A DNA stretch of 64,000 bases from DATFVA01 sp963800255. Lineage in GTDB: Bacteria; Bacteroidota; Ignavibacteria; Ignavibacteriales; Ignavibacteriaceae. The notes below the pieces were generated by a model. The model saw only the letters and a list, made by a program, of their open reading frames with translations. It made no database searches and was not told where the DNA came from. Every line of letters begins with the position of its first letter. Positions within the stretch are counted from its first letter, which is position 1. The translations under genes were made by a program, and so were the position numbers. The stretch is taken from contig CAWDAK010000013.1 in assembly GCA_963800255.1 (NCBI GenBank), positions 62,001 to 126,000 on the forward strand, given 5' to 3'. Positions 44,229 to 53,148 of this stretch are shown piece by piece.

Positions 44229-45134
44229 ATGCTCGATGAAAATCAGATTACTCACAAAATGAAGATTGCATCGGATTATGAAATGGAAGGGAAACTGCTT
44301 CATGCTGTCCAGATTTACAACTCGATTATAATTGACAATCCCGATTTTACGGATGCTTATTTTGCACTTGGCGAGGTTTATGAGAGAATAGGGAATATAA
44401 ATCCGGCCGTGAAACTTATAAGAAATTTTCTTACATCAAACCCCGAGAATAAGGAAGTCAGGATTTTCTTGAGCGAATTTCTGATGAGAAATAAAAGATG
44501 GGATGAAGCAGACGAAGTACTCAGTTATATTCTTCCTGAAGAAGAACCGGTAATATCATTTTTCCTTGGCTATTCTCATTTCATGCAGAAGGATTATGAG
44601 GTAGCCAAGATCAATTTTCTTAATTTTCTGAAGCATGGCGAACCGGAGGAAATGCTGCAGGAAGCGAAACTTTACCTTGCTAAAATAGATATAAACTTAA
44701 AAGATTTTAAAAGTGCATTAGATTACCTAAAGAAAACTGAGGTTGTTTACTCTAATTTTTGGGAGTGGAACCTTTTGATCTCAGTGGTTTATTATAACCT
44801 CGGAATGTATACTCACGCTATCGTACCAGTGGGAAAATCTCTCAAGCTAAATCCTCAGGAAAAGTCTATTAATAAATGGGCTGGAAAAATATATCTTAAA
44901 ACCGGCGATTACCAGAAAGCAGAAAAGCAGTTTCTTGATTATATAGACGCAGGAGAAAGTGCCGGGGCAGATATTTATGCAGAGCTTGCTGAAGCCTGCC
45001 TGAAATCTAAAAAACCCGCTGATGCACTTGCTTATTTTGAAATTGCACTTAAACTGGATCCTGATAATAAATTTGCCGAAGAGGGAAAAAAGAACGCAGA
45101 TACTGTAATTAAAAGAACGGCGCCGAATGATTAA
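44229..45134 (+). CDS. TPR-repeat protein, cytoplasmic
   Basis: A 301-aa protein without signal peptide, made of about seven TPR-type helix pairs (LHAVQIYNSIIIDNPDFTDAY, AYFALGEVYERIGNINPAVKL, YTHAIVPVGKSLKLNPQEKS and others). It probably acts as a scaffold; no enzymatic domain is visible. It overlaps the following exported TPR/periplasmic-binding protein gene by 8 bp, so the two are coupled and may act together. Confidence 0.8.
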   Translation: MLDENQITHKMKIASDYEMEGKLLHAVQIYNSIIIDNPDFTDAYFALGEVYERIGNINPAVKLIRNFLTSNPENKEVRIFLSEFLMRNKRWDEADEVLSYILPEEEPVISFFLGYSHFMQKDYEVAKINFLNFLKHGEPEEMLQEAKLYLAKIDINLKDFKSALDYLKKTEVVYSNFWEWNLLISVVYYNLGMYTHAIVPVGKSLKLNPQEKSINKWAGKIYLKTGDYQKAEKQFLDYIDAGESAGADIYAELAEACLKSKKPADALAYFEIALKLDPDNKFAEEGKKNADTVIKRTAPND

Positions 45135-46875
45135 GATTGAGAAGATTATAACAATAGTTCTGACAGCCGCATTCATATTCATCTTGAATGATTTTTCCTT
45201 TGGTCAGCAGAACATCGATACCCGGTTTAAACTAGCTGTTGATCTTTACCAATCCGGTGAATACAGTGATGCACTGCCTATCTTTCAGAAGATTGCCCTT
45301 CAGCAGCCTTATAACTCTAAGACTACTATTGCATATCTCTTTACTGGCAAGACTTATCTGCAGATGAATGAATTTGAATCGGCTGGCAAAAACCTTCAGG
45401 ACTTCCTTGAAAAATTTCCACAAAGCCGTTATAATGATGAAGCTCACCTTGCACTTGTAAAGGTATTCTACAAGCAGGAGAATTATAAGGATGCATTTGA
45501 GGAAGTTTTGCATATTATTTCCAAAGCCCGGCTCCCGGGATACAAAACTTATGCTGAAGTTATCGGGCAGACCTTGGCAGTAAATTACCTTGAGACCCAC
45601 GAAATAAAAACATATAATGATATCGCAACTGACTCTGCAGCTAAGCCTTACCTCCTCCTGCTGCTTGCCGAAAAACAGAAGAGTGAGGGAAATTACCTGC
45701 AGGCCTCAAAATCCTGTAATGAATTACTGGATAAATATCCCGGTTCAGATGAGGCAGATGATGCCGAGAAATTGTTAAGTAAGCTTGATTCACTTAAGAA
45801 TGAATACAGATCGCAGAATTTAGTCGGCGTTCTTCTGCCGCTTACAGATTCTGGAACGGGAGGACAGAACTCTGCCGCTAATGAGATCCTTTCGGGTATT
45901 AAGTATGCTGCTGCAGAATACAATAAAAATCACGATAATAAGATCGGACTTATCATCAGAAACACCGAAAATGATTCGGTAATTATAAGTGGTATTGCTG
46001 AAGAACTAAGTTTGATTCCCGCAATAAAAGTGGTTATTGGTCCTATTTTCAGTGACGAAGTAAGAGCTACCCTGATGGATTTCCGCAATTCCGGCATACC
46101 TGTTATTTCTCCGACTGCCACAGATAATGACCTGGTTAATCTAAGTGAAAATTTCTTCCAGGCAAATCCTTCTTTTTATATGAGAGCAAAAGTAATGTCG
46201 CAGTACATCTACTTTGTTGCCGGTAAAAGAAAGATTTCTATACTAAATTCTATACAAGGATATTCACCCCTACTGGCATCCATTTTTTCAGAGGAATTTA
46301 AGAAACTGGGGGGGGAAATCGTTAATAACCGGACATACAGCAGTGGATCTTTTGATCTAAATGATCCTGTCTCCCGCATTGCCTCAGATTCGCTTGCGAT
46401 GGAGGGGATATATGTTCCGCTTTCAACGAAAATTGATGCTGCCCCTCTTCTCTCACAGTTGGTTCAGTATAATATAAATACATCAATTTTCGGAAATCAG
46501 GACTGGTTTTATGCAAAGGGTTTTGAAACTTCATCCATTCTTAGTGACAAGCTTTCTTTCACATCCGACTTTTACATCGATTATAGCGATACGTCATTCA
46601 ACTCTTTCAGCCAGGATTTTGTAAAAGAAACGGGGACAGATGTGAACAGGAACGTTCTTTATGGTTATGATACAGCTCAATATCTTCTGACGATTATTGA
46701 TGCCGGTGCGGATACAAGGACATCATTGATCTCATCTATGGAATCAGGGATCGAAGTTAAAGGTTATCATAATAACATCGCGTTCGGAAAAGAACATATA
46801 AACAGGTTCCTTAATATTGTCAGGTACAGCGACGGTAAGTTTGAACTTGTTGAACGCTTTAAATCGGGTGAATAA
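45127..46875 (+). CDS. Exported TPR plus periplasmic-binding-protein-like fusion (LivJ/LpoA-like architecture)
   Basis: A 582-aa protein. A signal peptide (IVLTAAFIFILNDFSFGQ) is followed by TPR repeats (about 25-210, GEYSDALPIFQKIALQQP and YLQASKSCNELLDKYPGSDEADDA) and a type I periplasmic-binding fold (about 220-580) with VGVLLPLTDSGTGG, KVVIGPIFSDEV and GIPVISPTATDNDL. No transporter genes are adjacent. TPR plus this fold is the architecture of LpoA, which activates a peptidoglycan synthase; that is an analogy, not a sequence assignment. A metabolite sensor is an alternative. Confidence 0.82.
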   Translation: MIKIEKIITIVLTAAFIFILNDFSFGQQNIDTRFKLAVDLYQSGEYSDALPIFQKIALQQPYNSKTTIAYLFTGKTYLQMNEFESAGKNLQDFLEKFPQSRYNDEAHLALVKVFYKQENYKDAFEEVLHIISKARLPGYKTYAEVIGQTLAVNYLETHEIKTYNDIATDSAAKPYLLLLLAEKQKSEGNYLQASKSCNELLDKYPGSDEADDAEKLLSKLDSLKNEYRSQNLVGVLLPLTDSGTGGQNSAANEILSGIKYAAAEYNKNHDNKIGLIIRNTENDSVIISGIAEELSLIPAIKVVIGPIFSDEVRATLMDFRNSGIPVISPTATDNDLVNLSENFFQANPSFYMRAKVMSQYIYFVAGKRKISILNSIQGYSPLLASIFSEEFKKLGGEIVNNRTYSSGSFDLNDPVSRIASDSLAMEGIYVPLSTKIDAAPLLSQLVQYNINTSIFGNQDWFYAKGFETSSILSDKLSFTSDFYIDYSDTSFNSFSQDFVKETGTDVNRNVLYGYDTAQYLLTIIDAGADTRTSLISSMESGIEVKGYHNNIAFGKEHINRFLNIVRYSDGKFELVERFKSGE

Positions 46876-46889
46876 AAAGGAGGTATATT

Positions 46890-47570
46890 ATTCCGGGAGT
46901 TAAAGACTTACCCCTTGATGATCGCCCCAGGGAAAAACTACTTCTCAGGGGTGCGCAGAACTTAACTGATGCTGAACTGATAGCAATTCTTTTAAGAACA
47001 GGGAATAAAGGAAAATCAGTAGTGCAGGTAGCACAGGAATTAATTAATGATTACGGAAATCTAGCCGTACTTTCTTCTAGAACTGCCTCAACATTAACGA
47101 AAACAAAAGGAATTGGAAACGATAAAGCTGCAACTCTTCTGGCAGCATTCGAATTATCCAGGAGAATTCAGGTTCAATCGAAATGGTTCTCAGATAAGAA
47201 AATAACTTCACCGCAGGATGTAGCGGATATATTCATCCCCCTCCTCAGAGATGAATTAAGAGAAAACTTCTGTGTTGTCTGCCTAAACTCGGCAAACAAG
47301 ATTATAAGGTATGAAGTTATTTCAATAGGCAACCTTAATTCGAGCGTTGTTCATCCCAGGGAGATTTTCAAGGCAGCGATAGATAATAACTCTGCCAGTA
47401 TCATTTTGATCCATAATCACCCTAGTGGGAATCCTGAGCCCAGCAATGAAGATATCTCTATTACAAAAAAAGTGGTTGAATCCGGCAAAATTATGGATAT
47501 TCCGGTATTTGATCATATCATAATAGCCGGTAACGGCTTTACAAGCTTCGTTGAGAAAAGATTAATGTAA
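46890..47570 (+). CDS. radC: RadC family JAMM-type protein, ATT start codon
   Basis: A 226-aa protein with an N-terminal helix-hairpin-helix part (LTDAELIAILLRTGNKGKSV, TKGIGNDKAATLLAAFEL) and a C-terminal JAMM metalloprotease-like domain, LIHNHPSGNPEPSNED. The role of RadC is uncertain. The frame has no ATG, GTG or TTG before the conserved start. AAGGAGG at 46877..46883 stands six bases before ATT 46890, which begins the conserved PGVKDLPLDDRPREKLL. ATT is therefore the probable initiation codon. The next GTG (47022) would remove 44 conserved residues. Confidence 0.88.
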   Translation: MPGVKDLPLDDRPREKLLLRGAQNLTDAELIAILLRTGNKGKSVVQVAQELINDYGNLAVLSSRTASTLTKTKGIGNDKAATLLAAFELSRRIQVQSKWFSDKKITSPQDVADIFIPLLRDELRENFCVVCLNSANKIIRYEVISIGNLNSSVVHPREIFKAAIDNNSASIILIHNHPSGNPEPSNEDISITKKVVESGKIMDIPVFDHIIIAGNGFTSFVEKRLM

Positions 47571-47779
47571 TTGTGAAATACAGCAACAAGGCTTTTATTT
47601 ATAATAAGTTAACTTGAATTTCTAGCACGATTTACGTATATAGCAGGGCATTATTGAGTGACCTATTTGCGCTAAGTTCCTATTTGGTTTAGATTTAGGA
47701 ATGTAAAAAACTGAACTTAAAAAAAGTTGGTTTAATATTTAACAACCTACTATAAAAAACATAATTGGAGGTTCTAAAG

Positions 47780-48055
47780 ATGAAGATAATCAAATTAGCT
47801 AGAAACACAGCTGTAGTTGCAGTCTTTGCACTTACTGTTGCCGTGATGAGCGGCTGCGGTGGTGTTAGTGATGCAGAAATGCAGCAGCTTCAGGATTTAC
47901 GTTCTGAGGTTAATTCATTACAATCTCAGGCAGATCAATTGAAAGATCAACGCTCTAGCTTGGAGAAAGAAATAGCTGACAGAAACTCAAAGTTACAACA
48001 ATGCCAGAAAGCTAAAGAAGAAACAAAAGCCAATTTGAGCAAAATGGGCATGTAA
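47780..48055 (+). CDS. Small coiled-coil lipoprotein
   Basis: A 91-aa protein. ATG 47780 follows GGAGG (47767..47771). A signal peptide ends in the lipobox VMSGC, so the mature lipoprotein is about 66 residues, nearly all heptad coiled coil (MQQLQDLRSEVNSLQSQADQ and onward). It resembles Lpp/YbgF-like envelope spacers in form only. It lies 42 bp before the LysM coiled-coil gene, so the pair is probably one envelope unit. Confidence 0.82.
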   Translation: MKIIKLARNTAVVAVFALTVAVMSGCGGVSDAEMQQLQDLRSEVNSLQSQADQLKDQRSSLEKEIADRNSKLQQCQKAKEETKANLSKMGM

Positions 48056-48097
48056 GTTTTAAAAAGTATTTTATTACCTAATTGGAGGAAAAGTTTT

Positions 48098-48784
48098 ATG
48101 AAAATAAGTAAGTATTTGTTAACTGTACTTTCTCTTCTGCTTCTCTTTTCTGTAAGCATTGTTGCTCAGGAAGAAGAGATGACCTCAGATGAGTGGGAAG
48201 CCGAGATGGCACGTCTCAGATCACAAAAAGATGCTCTAACACAGCAGATTAATGATCTACAGAATGATATCAGCAAATTAAAAGATCAGCTTCAGGGAAT
48301 GCAGGCTTACGAAGACTGCCAGAACGAACTTTATTCGCTGGTGGGTGCTACCAAAGCTGACGTTGATAATTTCAGAAATGCAGTAAATGAACTGAACGGA
48401 AAAATCGGAAGAAAAGAAGGTCCTAAAGCTGACAGGCAGAAAGATCTTGACGCATTGAAATCAAATAAAATCAGTGCTCTTCCTGAGTTTTATGATAAAG
48501 TTCACAACCAGATGCAGAATAATCTTGATTCCTGGCAGGAAGAACCACAGGAATGGACATATACTGTTGTTAGAGGTGACTGCCTCTGGAATATTGCTAA
48601 GAAAGATAACTTTTACGGAAACGGTTTCGCATGGCCTAAAATCTACAAAGCCAACCGCGACAAGATTAAAAATCCTGATTTGATCTATCCAAAACAGGAG
48701 TTCACAGTTCCGAAATTAACTGATGAAGAAAAATCTAAATATGACAAAATGAGATCAAATTATAAACCAGCTCCGGTTCAATAA
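48098..48784 (+). CDS. Exported coiled-coil protein with C-terminal LysM domain
   Basis: A 228-aa protein. GGAGG precedes the ATG. Signal peptide (LSLLLLFSVSIVAQ), a long coiled coil (about 30-70), a second helical segment (about 75-145) and a LysM peptidoglycan-binding domain (about 150-205: YTVVRGDCLWNIAKKDNFYGN then WPKIYKANRDKIKNPDLIYPKQ). It probably tethers something to the cell wall. With the preceding lipoprotein it may bridge outer membrane and peptidoglycan (inference). Confidence 0.85.
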   Translation: MKISKYLLTVLSLLLLFSVSIVAQEEEMTSDEWEAEMARLRSQKDALTQQINDLQNDISKLKDQLQGMQAYEDCQNELYSLVGATKADVDNFRNAVNELNGKIGRKEGPKADRQKDLDALKSNKISALPEFYDKVHNQMQNNLDSWQEEPQEWTYTVVRGDCLWNIAKKDNFYGNGFAWPKIYKANRDKIKNPDLIYPKQEFTVPKLTDEEKSKYDKMRSNYKPAPVQ

Positions 48785-48825
48785 ATTTGTTCTTTGATTT
48801 TGTTGTTTTACTTTATTTTAGTTGG

Positions 48826-48859
48826 AAAAGCTCTTATCATTTGATGGTAAGGGCTTTTT
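48826..48859 (+). terminator. Rho-independent terminator after the LysM gene
   Basis: AAAAGCTCTTATCA pairs with TGGTAAGGGCTTTT (G-T pairs allowed) around a short loop, followed by T. It lies 42 bp after the stop codon and just before phoH. Confidence 0.8.
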
Positions 48860-48879
48860 CTATTTAAAGACATAGGAGA

Positions 48880-49857
48880 ATGATGACTGCTGCAGAGAAA
48901 CGTATTGTATTGGAAAATGTTGATATGCTTGCACTTCTGGGCATGAATGACGCAAATCTTAAATTAGTTGAAGACAGGTTTAATGCTTCAATTTCCGTAA
49001 GAGGGGAAAACGTTTTCATTAAAGGAGTACTTGAGGAAATAGAACTGATTGAGAAGATCCTTAAGGAAATGTCGTACGTTCTCAATACTAATGGGGTGCT
49101 TTTAGAACAGGATGTGGAAACAATTCTTGACCTTACCATTGAAGGCAGAGAAATTATAAGCGAAAAAGAATTCGATGCTATAATCCTTTATACCAAGAAC
49201 GATGCAATAAAAGCAAAAACACCCGGGCAATCTGCATATATCCAGACGGCTCAGAAGAATGACATATGCTTTTCAATAGGTCCTGCAGGCACAGGGAAGA
49301 CTTACCTGGCTGTGGCTATAGCTGTTTCAGCTCTTAAGAAGGGTATAGTGAATAAGATCGTCCTGGCAAGACCAGCAGTTGAGGCAGGCGAAAGTCTCGG
49401 CTTTCTTCCCGGTGACTTTAGAGAAAAAATAGACCCTTACCTCCGGCCTCTATATGACGCCCTTGATGATATGATGCCTTCGGATAAGCTGAGGAGCTAC
49501 CTTGAAAAAAGGGTTGTTGAAATTGTTCCGCTTGCTTATATGCGGGGACGTACATTGAATAATGCATTCGTTATCCTTGACGAGGCACAAAACGCAACTG
49601 CGGGACAAATGAAGATGTTCCTTACTCGTCTTGGTGCTAATTCCAAATCAATTATTACCGGCGATATTACTCAGATTGACCTTCCGCCTAAAACAGCAAG
49701 CGGATTGGTGCAGGCACAGGAAATATTAAGCAATATCGAAGGGGTAGGTTTTATATACCTTGATAAAACTGATGTTGTGAGGCATAAGCTGGTAAAAGAT
49801 ATTATCGAAGCTTATGAAAGGTTTAATGTCGATAAGAACGGCGACAGCGCGAAATAG
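48880..49857 (+). CDS. phoH: PhoH-like ATPase
   Basis: A 325-aa P-loop ATPase of the PhoH/YbeZ group, linked to rRNA maturation and RNA metabolism. Walker A is GPAGTGKT (residues 134-141), Walker B AFVILDEAQN, and the N-terminal part is a KH-like domain. ARPAVEAGESLGFLPGD is characteristic. GGAG precedes ATG 48880. The usual neighbour ybeY is not here; mazG follows on the opposite strand. Confidence 0.93.
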   Translation: MMTAAEKRIVLENVDMLALLGMNDANLKLVEDRFNASISVRGENVFIKGVLEEIELIEKILKEMSYVLNTNGVLLEQDVETILDLTIEGREIISEKEFDAIILYTKNDAIKAKTPGQSAYIQTAQKNDICFSIGPAGTGKTYLAVAIAVSALKKGIVNKIVLARPAVEAGESLGFLPGDFREKIDPYLRPLYDALDDMMPSDKLRSYLEKRVVEIVPLAYMRGRTLNNAFVILDEAQNATAGQMKMFLTRLGANSKSIITGDITQIDLPPKTASGLVQAQEILSNIEGVGFIYLDKTDVVRHKLVKDIIEAYERFNVDKNGDSAK

Positions 49858-49875
49858 CATAACCTGTATTAAGAG

Positions 49876-50637
49876 TTAATCATACTTTTTACTTTCCTCC
49901 CAGTATTTATCCATTTCCTTCAGGTTAGATTCATCTATTTTCCTTCCATCCTTATTTACCTGTCTCTCAACATAGTTAAATCTTTTAATAAATTTCTCAT
50001 TAGTTCTTCTCAGGGCATTCTCCGGATTTACCCCCAGGAACCTTGCGTAGTTCACAAAGGCAAAGAATACATCCCCTATTTCGTTTTCAAGTTCGTCGGC
50101 ATTTTCCTGCTTTTCAGAATCATGCATTTCCTCAATTTCTTCAATAACTTTTTTCCAGACATCTTCCTTCTTCTCCCAGTCAAACCCTACTTTCGCCGCC
50201 TTCTCCTGCAGCCTGTGCGCCCGCTGTAAAGCAGGGAGCATCCTGGGTACCCCTTCGAGAACCGACGCTCTTCCTTCAGTAAGCTTGATGCTTTCCCAGT
50301 TCTTTTTTACCTGTTCTGATCCGGTTACTTTCACATTTCCGAACACATGCGGATGTCTTCTTATAAGTTTTTCACTTATCGAATCAATAACCTCATCCAG
50401 TTTAAAATGATTTTCTTCTGCTGCGATTACTGAATGGAAGATAACATGCAGAAGAAGATCTCCAAGTTCTTTTTTTAACTCATCGTAATTTTTATCATCA
50501 ATTGCCTCCACCACTTCATAAGCTTCCTCAATAGTATTTGCTTTAATGGAATCGTTTGTTTGCTCTTTGTCCCATGGACATTCCAGTCGCAATCTTTTTA
50601 CTATCTCATATAATTCTGTAAATTTCGTTTCAACCAT
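49876..50637 (-). CDS. mazG: Nucleoside triphosphate pyrophosphohydrolase
   Basis: Removes aberrant NTPs and can lower (p)ppGpp. A 253-aa protein with two MazG domains; the first carries ECPWDKEQT and the metal-binding EEAYEVVEAID and KKELGDLLLHVIFHS, the second the DELENEIGDVFFAFVNYARF motif. I chose ATG 50637, matching the family start VETKFTELYEIV; the frame runs 15 codons further up. It converges on phoH. Confidence 0.93.
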   Translation of the reverse strand: MVETKFTELYEIVKRLRLECPWDKEQTNDSIKANTIEEAYEVVEAIDDKNYDELKKELGDLLLHVIFHSVIAAEENHFKLDEVIDSISEKLIRRHPHVFGNVKVTGSEQVKKNWESIKLTEGRASVLEGVPRMLPALQRAHRLQEKAAKVGFDWEKKEDVWKKVIEEIEEMHDSEKQENADELENEIGDVFFAFVNYARFLGVNPENALRRTNEKFIKRFNYVERQVNKDGRKIDESNLKEMDKYWEESKKYD

Positions 50638-50718
50638 TGAAATTTTTCCGTTCTGATAAATATTGGAATTGTGAACTGACAAAATAGAAAAACTAATAAC
50701 CCGATAAAAGGAGAATAA

Positions 50719-51177
50719 ATGATTGAAGATAAGATTAAGGAATTAGGATTCACCTTACCAGATCCTCCTAAACCGCTGGCTGCTTATGTCCCTGCCTTGC
50801 TGGCTGGTGATTTTGTTTTTACAGCCGGCCAGCTGCCAATATCCGGTGGTGAAATGAAATATTACGGCAAGTTGGGCAAAGAGGTATCTGAAGATGATGG
50901 AAAAAAGGCTGCCGAATTATGTGCCTTGAACTGTCTGAGTGCGGTAAAAGGTGTGATCGGGGAACTAAATAGGATTGAGCAGGTAATAAAACTGACCGTA
51001 TTTGTAAATAGTGCAGAAGGTTTTACTAATCAGCCGGCTGTGGCAAACGGAGCTTCTGAAATGATGGAAAAGATATTCGGAAATAACGGAAGTCATGCGA
51101 GGAGCGCGGTAGGAGTGAATGAACTTCCCAAAAATGCTCCTGTTGAGATAGAAATGATAGTAAAAATCAAAAAATAG
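50719..51177 (+). CDS. RidA family protein (reactive intermediate/imine deaminase)
   Basis: A 152-aa member of the YjgF/YER057c/UK114 family; RidA proper hydrolyses reactive enamine/imine intermediates. Typical parts are FVFTAGQLPISGG, AALNCLSAVKG-like central helix and the catalytic Arg in SHARSAVGVNELPKNAPVEIE. The family includes members with other specificities, so the exact reaction is unknown. GGAG lies before the ATG. Confidence 0.9.
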   Translation: MIEDKIKELGFTLPDPPKPLAAYVPALLAGDFVFTAGQLPISGGEMKYYGKLGKEVSEDDGKKAAELCALNCLSAVKGVIGELNRIEQVIKLTVFVNSAEGFTNQPAVANGASEMMEKIFGNNGSHARSAVGVNELPKNAPVEIEMIVKIKK

Positions 51178-51277
51178 CTCTAATTATTGCGAATTTTACC
51201 ATTTTGTATTTTCCCTTACCTTGATACTGTATTTCATAAGTAGGTATATTAATACGATAAAATAAATAAAAGTTGAT

Positions 51278-51634
51278 ATGAACCGTACAATGTTCCGCTC
51301 GAAAATACACAAGGCTACTGTTACAATGGCCGAGCTGTATTACGAAGGAAGTATAACTGTCGATAAAGAACTGCTGGAAGCTGCTGATATTCTTCCCTTT
51401 GAAAAGGTACAGGTAGTCAACCTGAATACCGGCAGCAGGCTTGAAACCTACACACTGGAGGGACCAGCCGGGAGCGGTATGATCTGTCTCAACGGTCCCG
51501 CAGCCAGGTTAGGAACTGTTGGTGATGAGGTAATTATCATCACATATACTATGATGAACGATGAGGATGCTAAAAAACATAAACCTAAAATCATCCTTGT
51601 GGATAAGAATAACAAAATTAGCAAAGTGCTGTGA
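51278..51634 (+). CDS. panD: Aspartate 1-decarboxylase
   Basis: Makes beta-alanine for pantothenate and CoA. A pyruvoyl enzyme that self-cleaves between Gly24 and Ser25 in YYEGSIT. The 118-aa length is normal, and CLNGPAARLGTVGDEVIIITY is the usual substrate-site region. Other pantothenate genes are not in this window. Confidence 0.96.
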   Translation: MNRTMFRSKIHKATVTMAELYYEGSITVDKELLEAADILPFEKVQVVNLNTGSRLETYTLEGPAGSGMICLNGPAARLGTVGDEVIIITYTMMNDEDAKKHKPKIILVDKNNKISKVL

Positions 51635-51714
51635 TTTTGGGAGTACGATTAAAAAAAGCTCCATTGATTTTTTACACTCTTTTCTTTAATATGTTTTAAA
51701 ATCCGGGATAAATT

Positions 51715-52197
51715 ATGAAGAAAATAATTGTTTTAGTTTTTGCGGTTATGATAGGGACAGGATTTTCCCAATATAGACCCACAGGGTTATCTACAGAGCA
51801 TATCAGCGACGGCATTATAAATCAGAGCCAGGGAACGTCTCTTCTTGGATTCCTCAATTCAGCCAACTTTCAGATGCATCATACATATGATGTATCCTAT
51901 GCTTCTTCAGGAAGCAATAGTCTCGCTCTAACAACTTACACGAACAGCATGTCTTACCAGTTCAGTAAAAAACTTAATGTGCAGGTTGATGCGAGTGTTG
52001 TTTATTCACCTTACAGTTCGCTGGGAAAAACTTTTGAAAATAATATTAACGGAATATATTTAAGCAAAGCTGCAATCAACTATCAACCATGGAAAGATGT
52101 CTTTATATCTGTGCAGTATAGGAATCTGCCGGTAACTTATTATTCCCCGTTCAGCGGATACAGGGATAATTTCTTCGACAGCGCCTGGGGATGGTAA
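51715..52197 (+). CDS. Exported hypothetical protein, beta-rich
   Basis: A 160-aa protein with a signal peptide (IIVLVFAVMIGTGFSQ) and a beta-rich body (TYDVSYASSGSNSLALTTY, LNVQVDASVVYSPYSS, VFISVQYRNLPVTYY). Such aromatic-rich alternating strands suggest a small outer-membrane barrel or surface protein. Not recognised as a family. It sits between panD and a LytR_C protein on the same strand. Confidence 0.7.
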   Translation: MKKIIVLVFAVMIGTGFSQYRPTGLSTEHISDGIINQSQGTSLLGFLNSANFQMHHTYDVSYASSGSNSLALTTYTNSMSYQFSKKLNVQVDASVVYSPYSSLGKTFENNINGIYLSKAAINYQPWKDVFISVQYRNLPVTYYSPFSGYRDNFFDSAWGW

Positions 52198-52231
52198 TAT
52201 TATTGAATATTGACTATATAGCGAAGTATAA

Positions 52232-52708
52232 GTGAAGGAAAAATCCCAACCTAAGAATAAAGTTTTCAAAAACAGCTTTTCAGGTTCAAATTTTGTCCTT
52301 AATTCTATAATAGTTCTGCTGGGGATTTTAATAATCTTTCTTACGTTCTCCCTCGTTAACCGGTTAAGCGCACATTCCTCCGGACAAAGCAATACCAATA
52401 TTAAAAGAACAGCTTCTGCTGTAATCCAGGTGGAAGTATTGAACGGCTGCGGTGCTTCAGGTGTAGCAGACATTTTCACTGGCTTTCTTAGAAAAGAAAA
52501 ATTTGATGTAGTACAAATGGGAAACTATGTTTCATTCGATATTGATAAATCAATGGTAATAGACAGAACCGGCAACCGGGCAAATGCTGAAAAAGTAGCT
52601 TCAGCGCTCGGGATTGAAGATAAAAATATAATTCTGCAGAAAAACGATGATTCTTTTCTGGATGTTTCCGTAGTAATAGGCAAAGATTATAAAAAATTAA
52701 ATCAATAG
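52232..52708 (+). CDS. LytR_C domain protein, membrane anchored
   Basis: A 158-aa protein with a membrane segment (about 25-47, FVLNSIIVLLGILIIFLTFSLV) and a C-terminal LytR_C domain (about 70-156, VIQVEVLNGCGASGVADIFTGFL). This domain is found at the end of LytR-CpsA-Psr wall-polymer ligases and alone in proteins like this. GTG start at 52232. It lies 11 bp before rsfS, a frequent neighbour pairing. Confidence 0.85.
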   Translation: MKEKSQPKNKVFKNSFSGSNFVLNSIIVLLGILIIFLTFSLVNRLSAHSSGQSNTNIKRTASAVIQVEVLNGCGASGVADIFTGFLRKEKFDVVQMGNYVSFDIDKSMVIDRTGNRANAEKVASALGIEDKNIILQKNDDSFLDVSVVIGKDYKKLNQ

Positions 52709-52719
52709 AAGGAAAATAT

Positions 52720-53115
52720 TTGAATTCAAAAACTCTAGCCAATAAAATCACAAGCCTCATATTCAACAAAAAAGGATATGACGTTAAAATACTTGACTTA
52801 ACTAAGTTAACTGCTTTCGCTGATTATTTCGTCATCTGTTCGGCTGATTCGAATACACAGGTTAAAGCTGTCGCTGATGAAATCGATAAAGAACTTCGTG
52901 ATGAGGGAATAAAATACTGGCACAAAGAAGGTTATAAAGGGCTGAACTGGGTGCTTATTGATTATGTGGACGTAGTTGTTCATATATTTAAAAAGGATGC
53001 CCGGGAATTTTATAATCTCGAAAAACTCTGGGGTGATGCCCCTGTGAAAAATATTAAGGATCCCCAGGAAGCAGAGACGAGTACCAAAAAAGTCAGGTCA
53101 GTACAGAAAAAATAA
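52720..53115 (+). CDS. rsfS: Ribosomal silencing factor
   Basis: Binds ribosomal protein L14 and blocks subunit joining in starvation. 131 aa: KGYDVKILDLTKLTAFADYFVICSADSN, and the C-terminal WVLIDYVDVVVHIFKKDAREFYNLEKLWGDAP is close to consensus. TTG start with AAGGA upstream. A basic tail follows the domain. Confidence 0.95.
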   Translation: MNSKTLANKITSLIFNKKGYDVKILDLTKLTAFADYFVICSADSNTQVKAVADEIDKELRDEGIKYWHKEGYKGLNWVLIDYVDVVVHIFKKDAREFYNLEKLWGDAPVKNIKDPQEAETSTKKVRSVQKK

Positions 53116-53148
53116 TGTCCTCTCGTCATAAACTAACCCGGAATTGAA

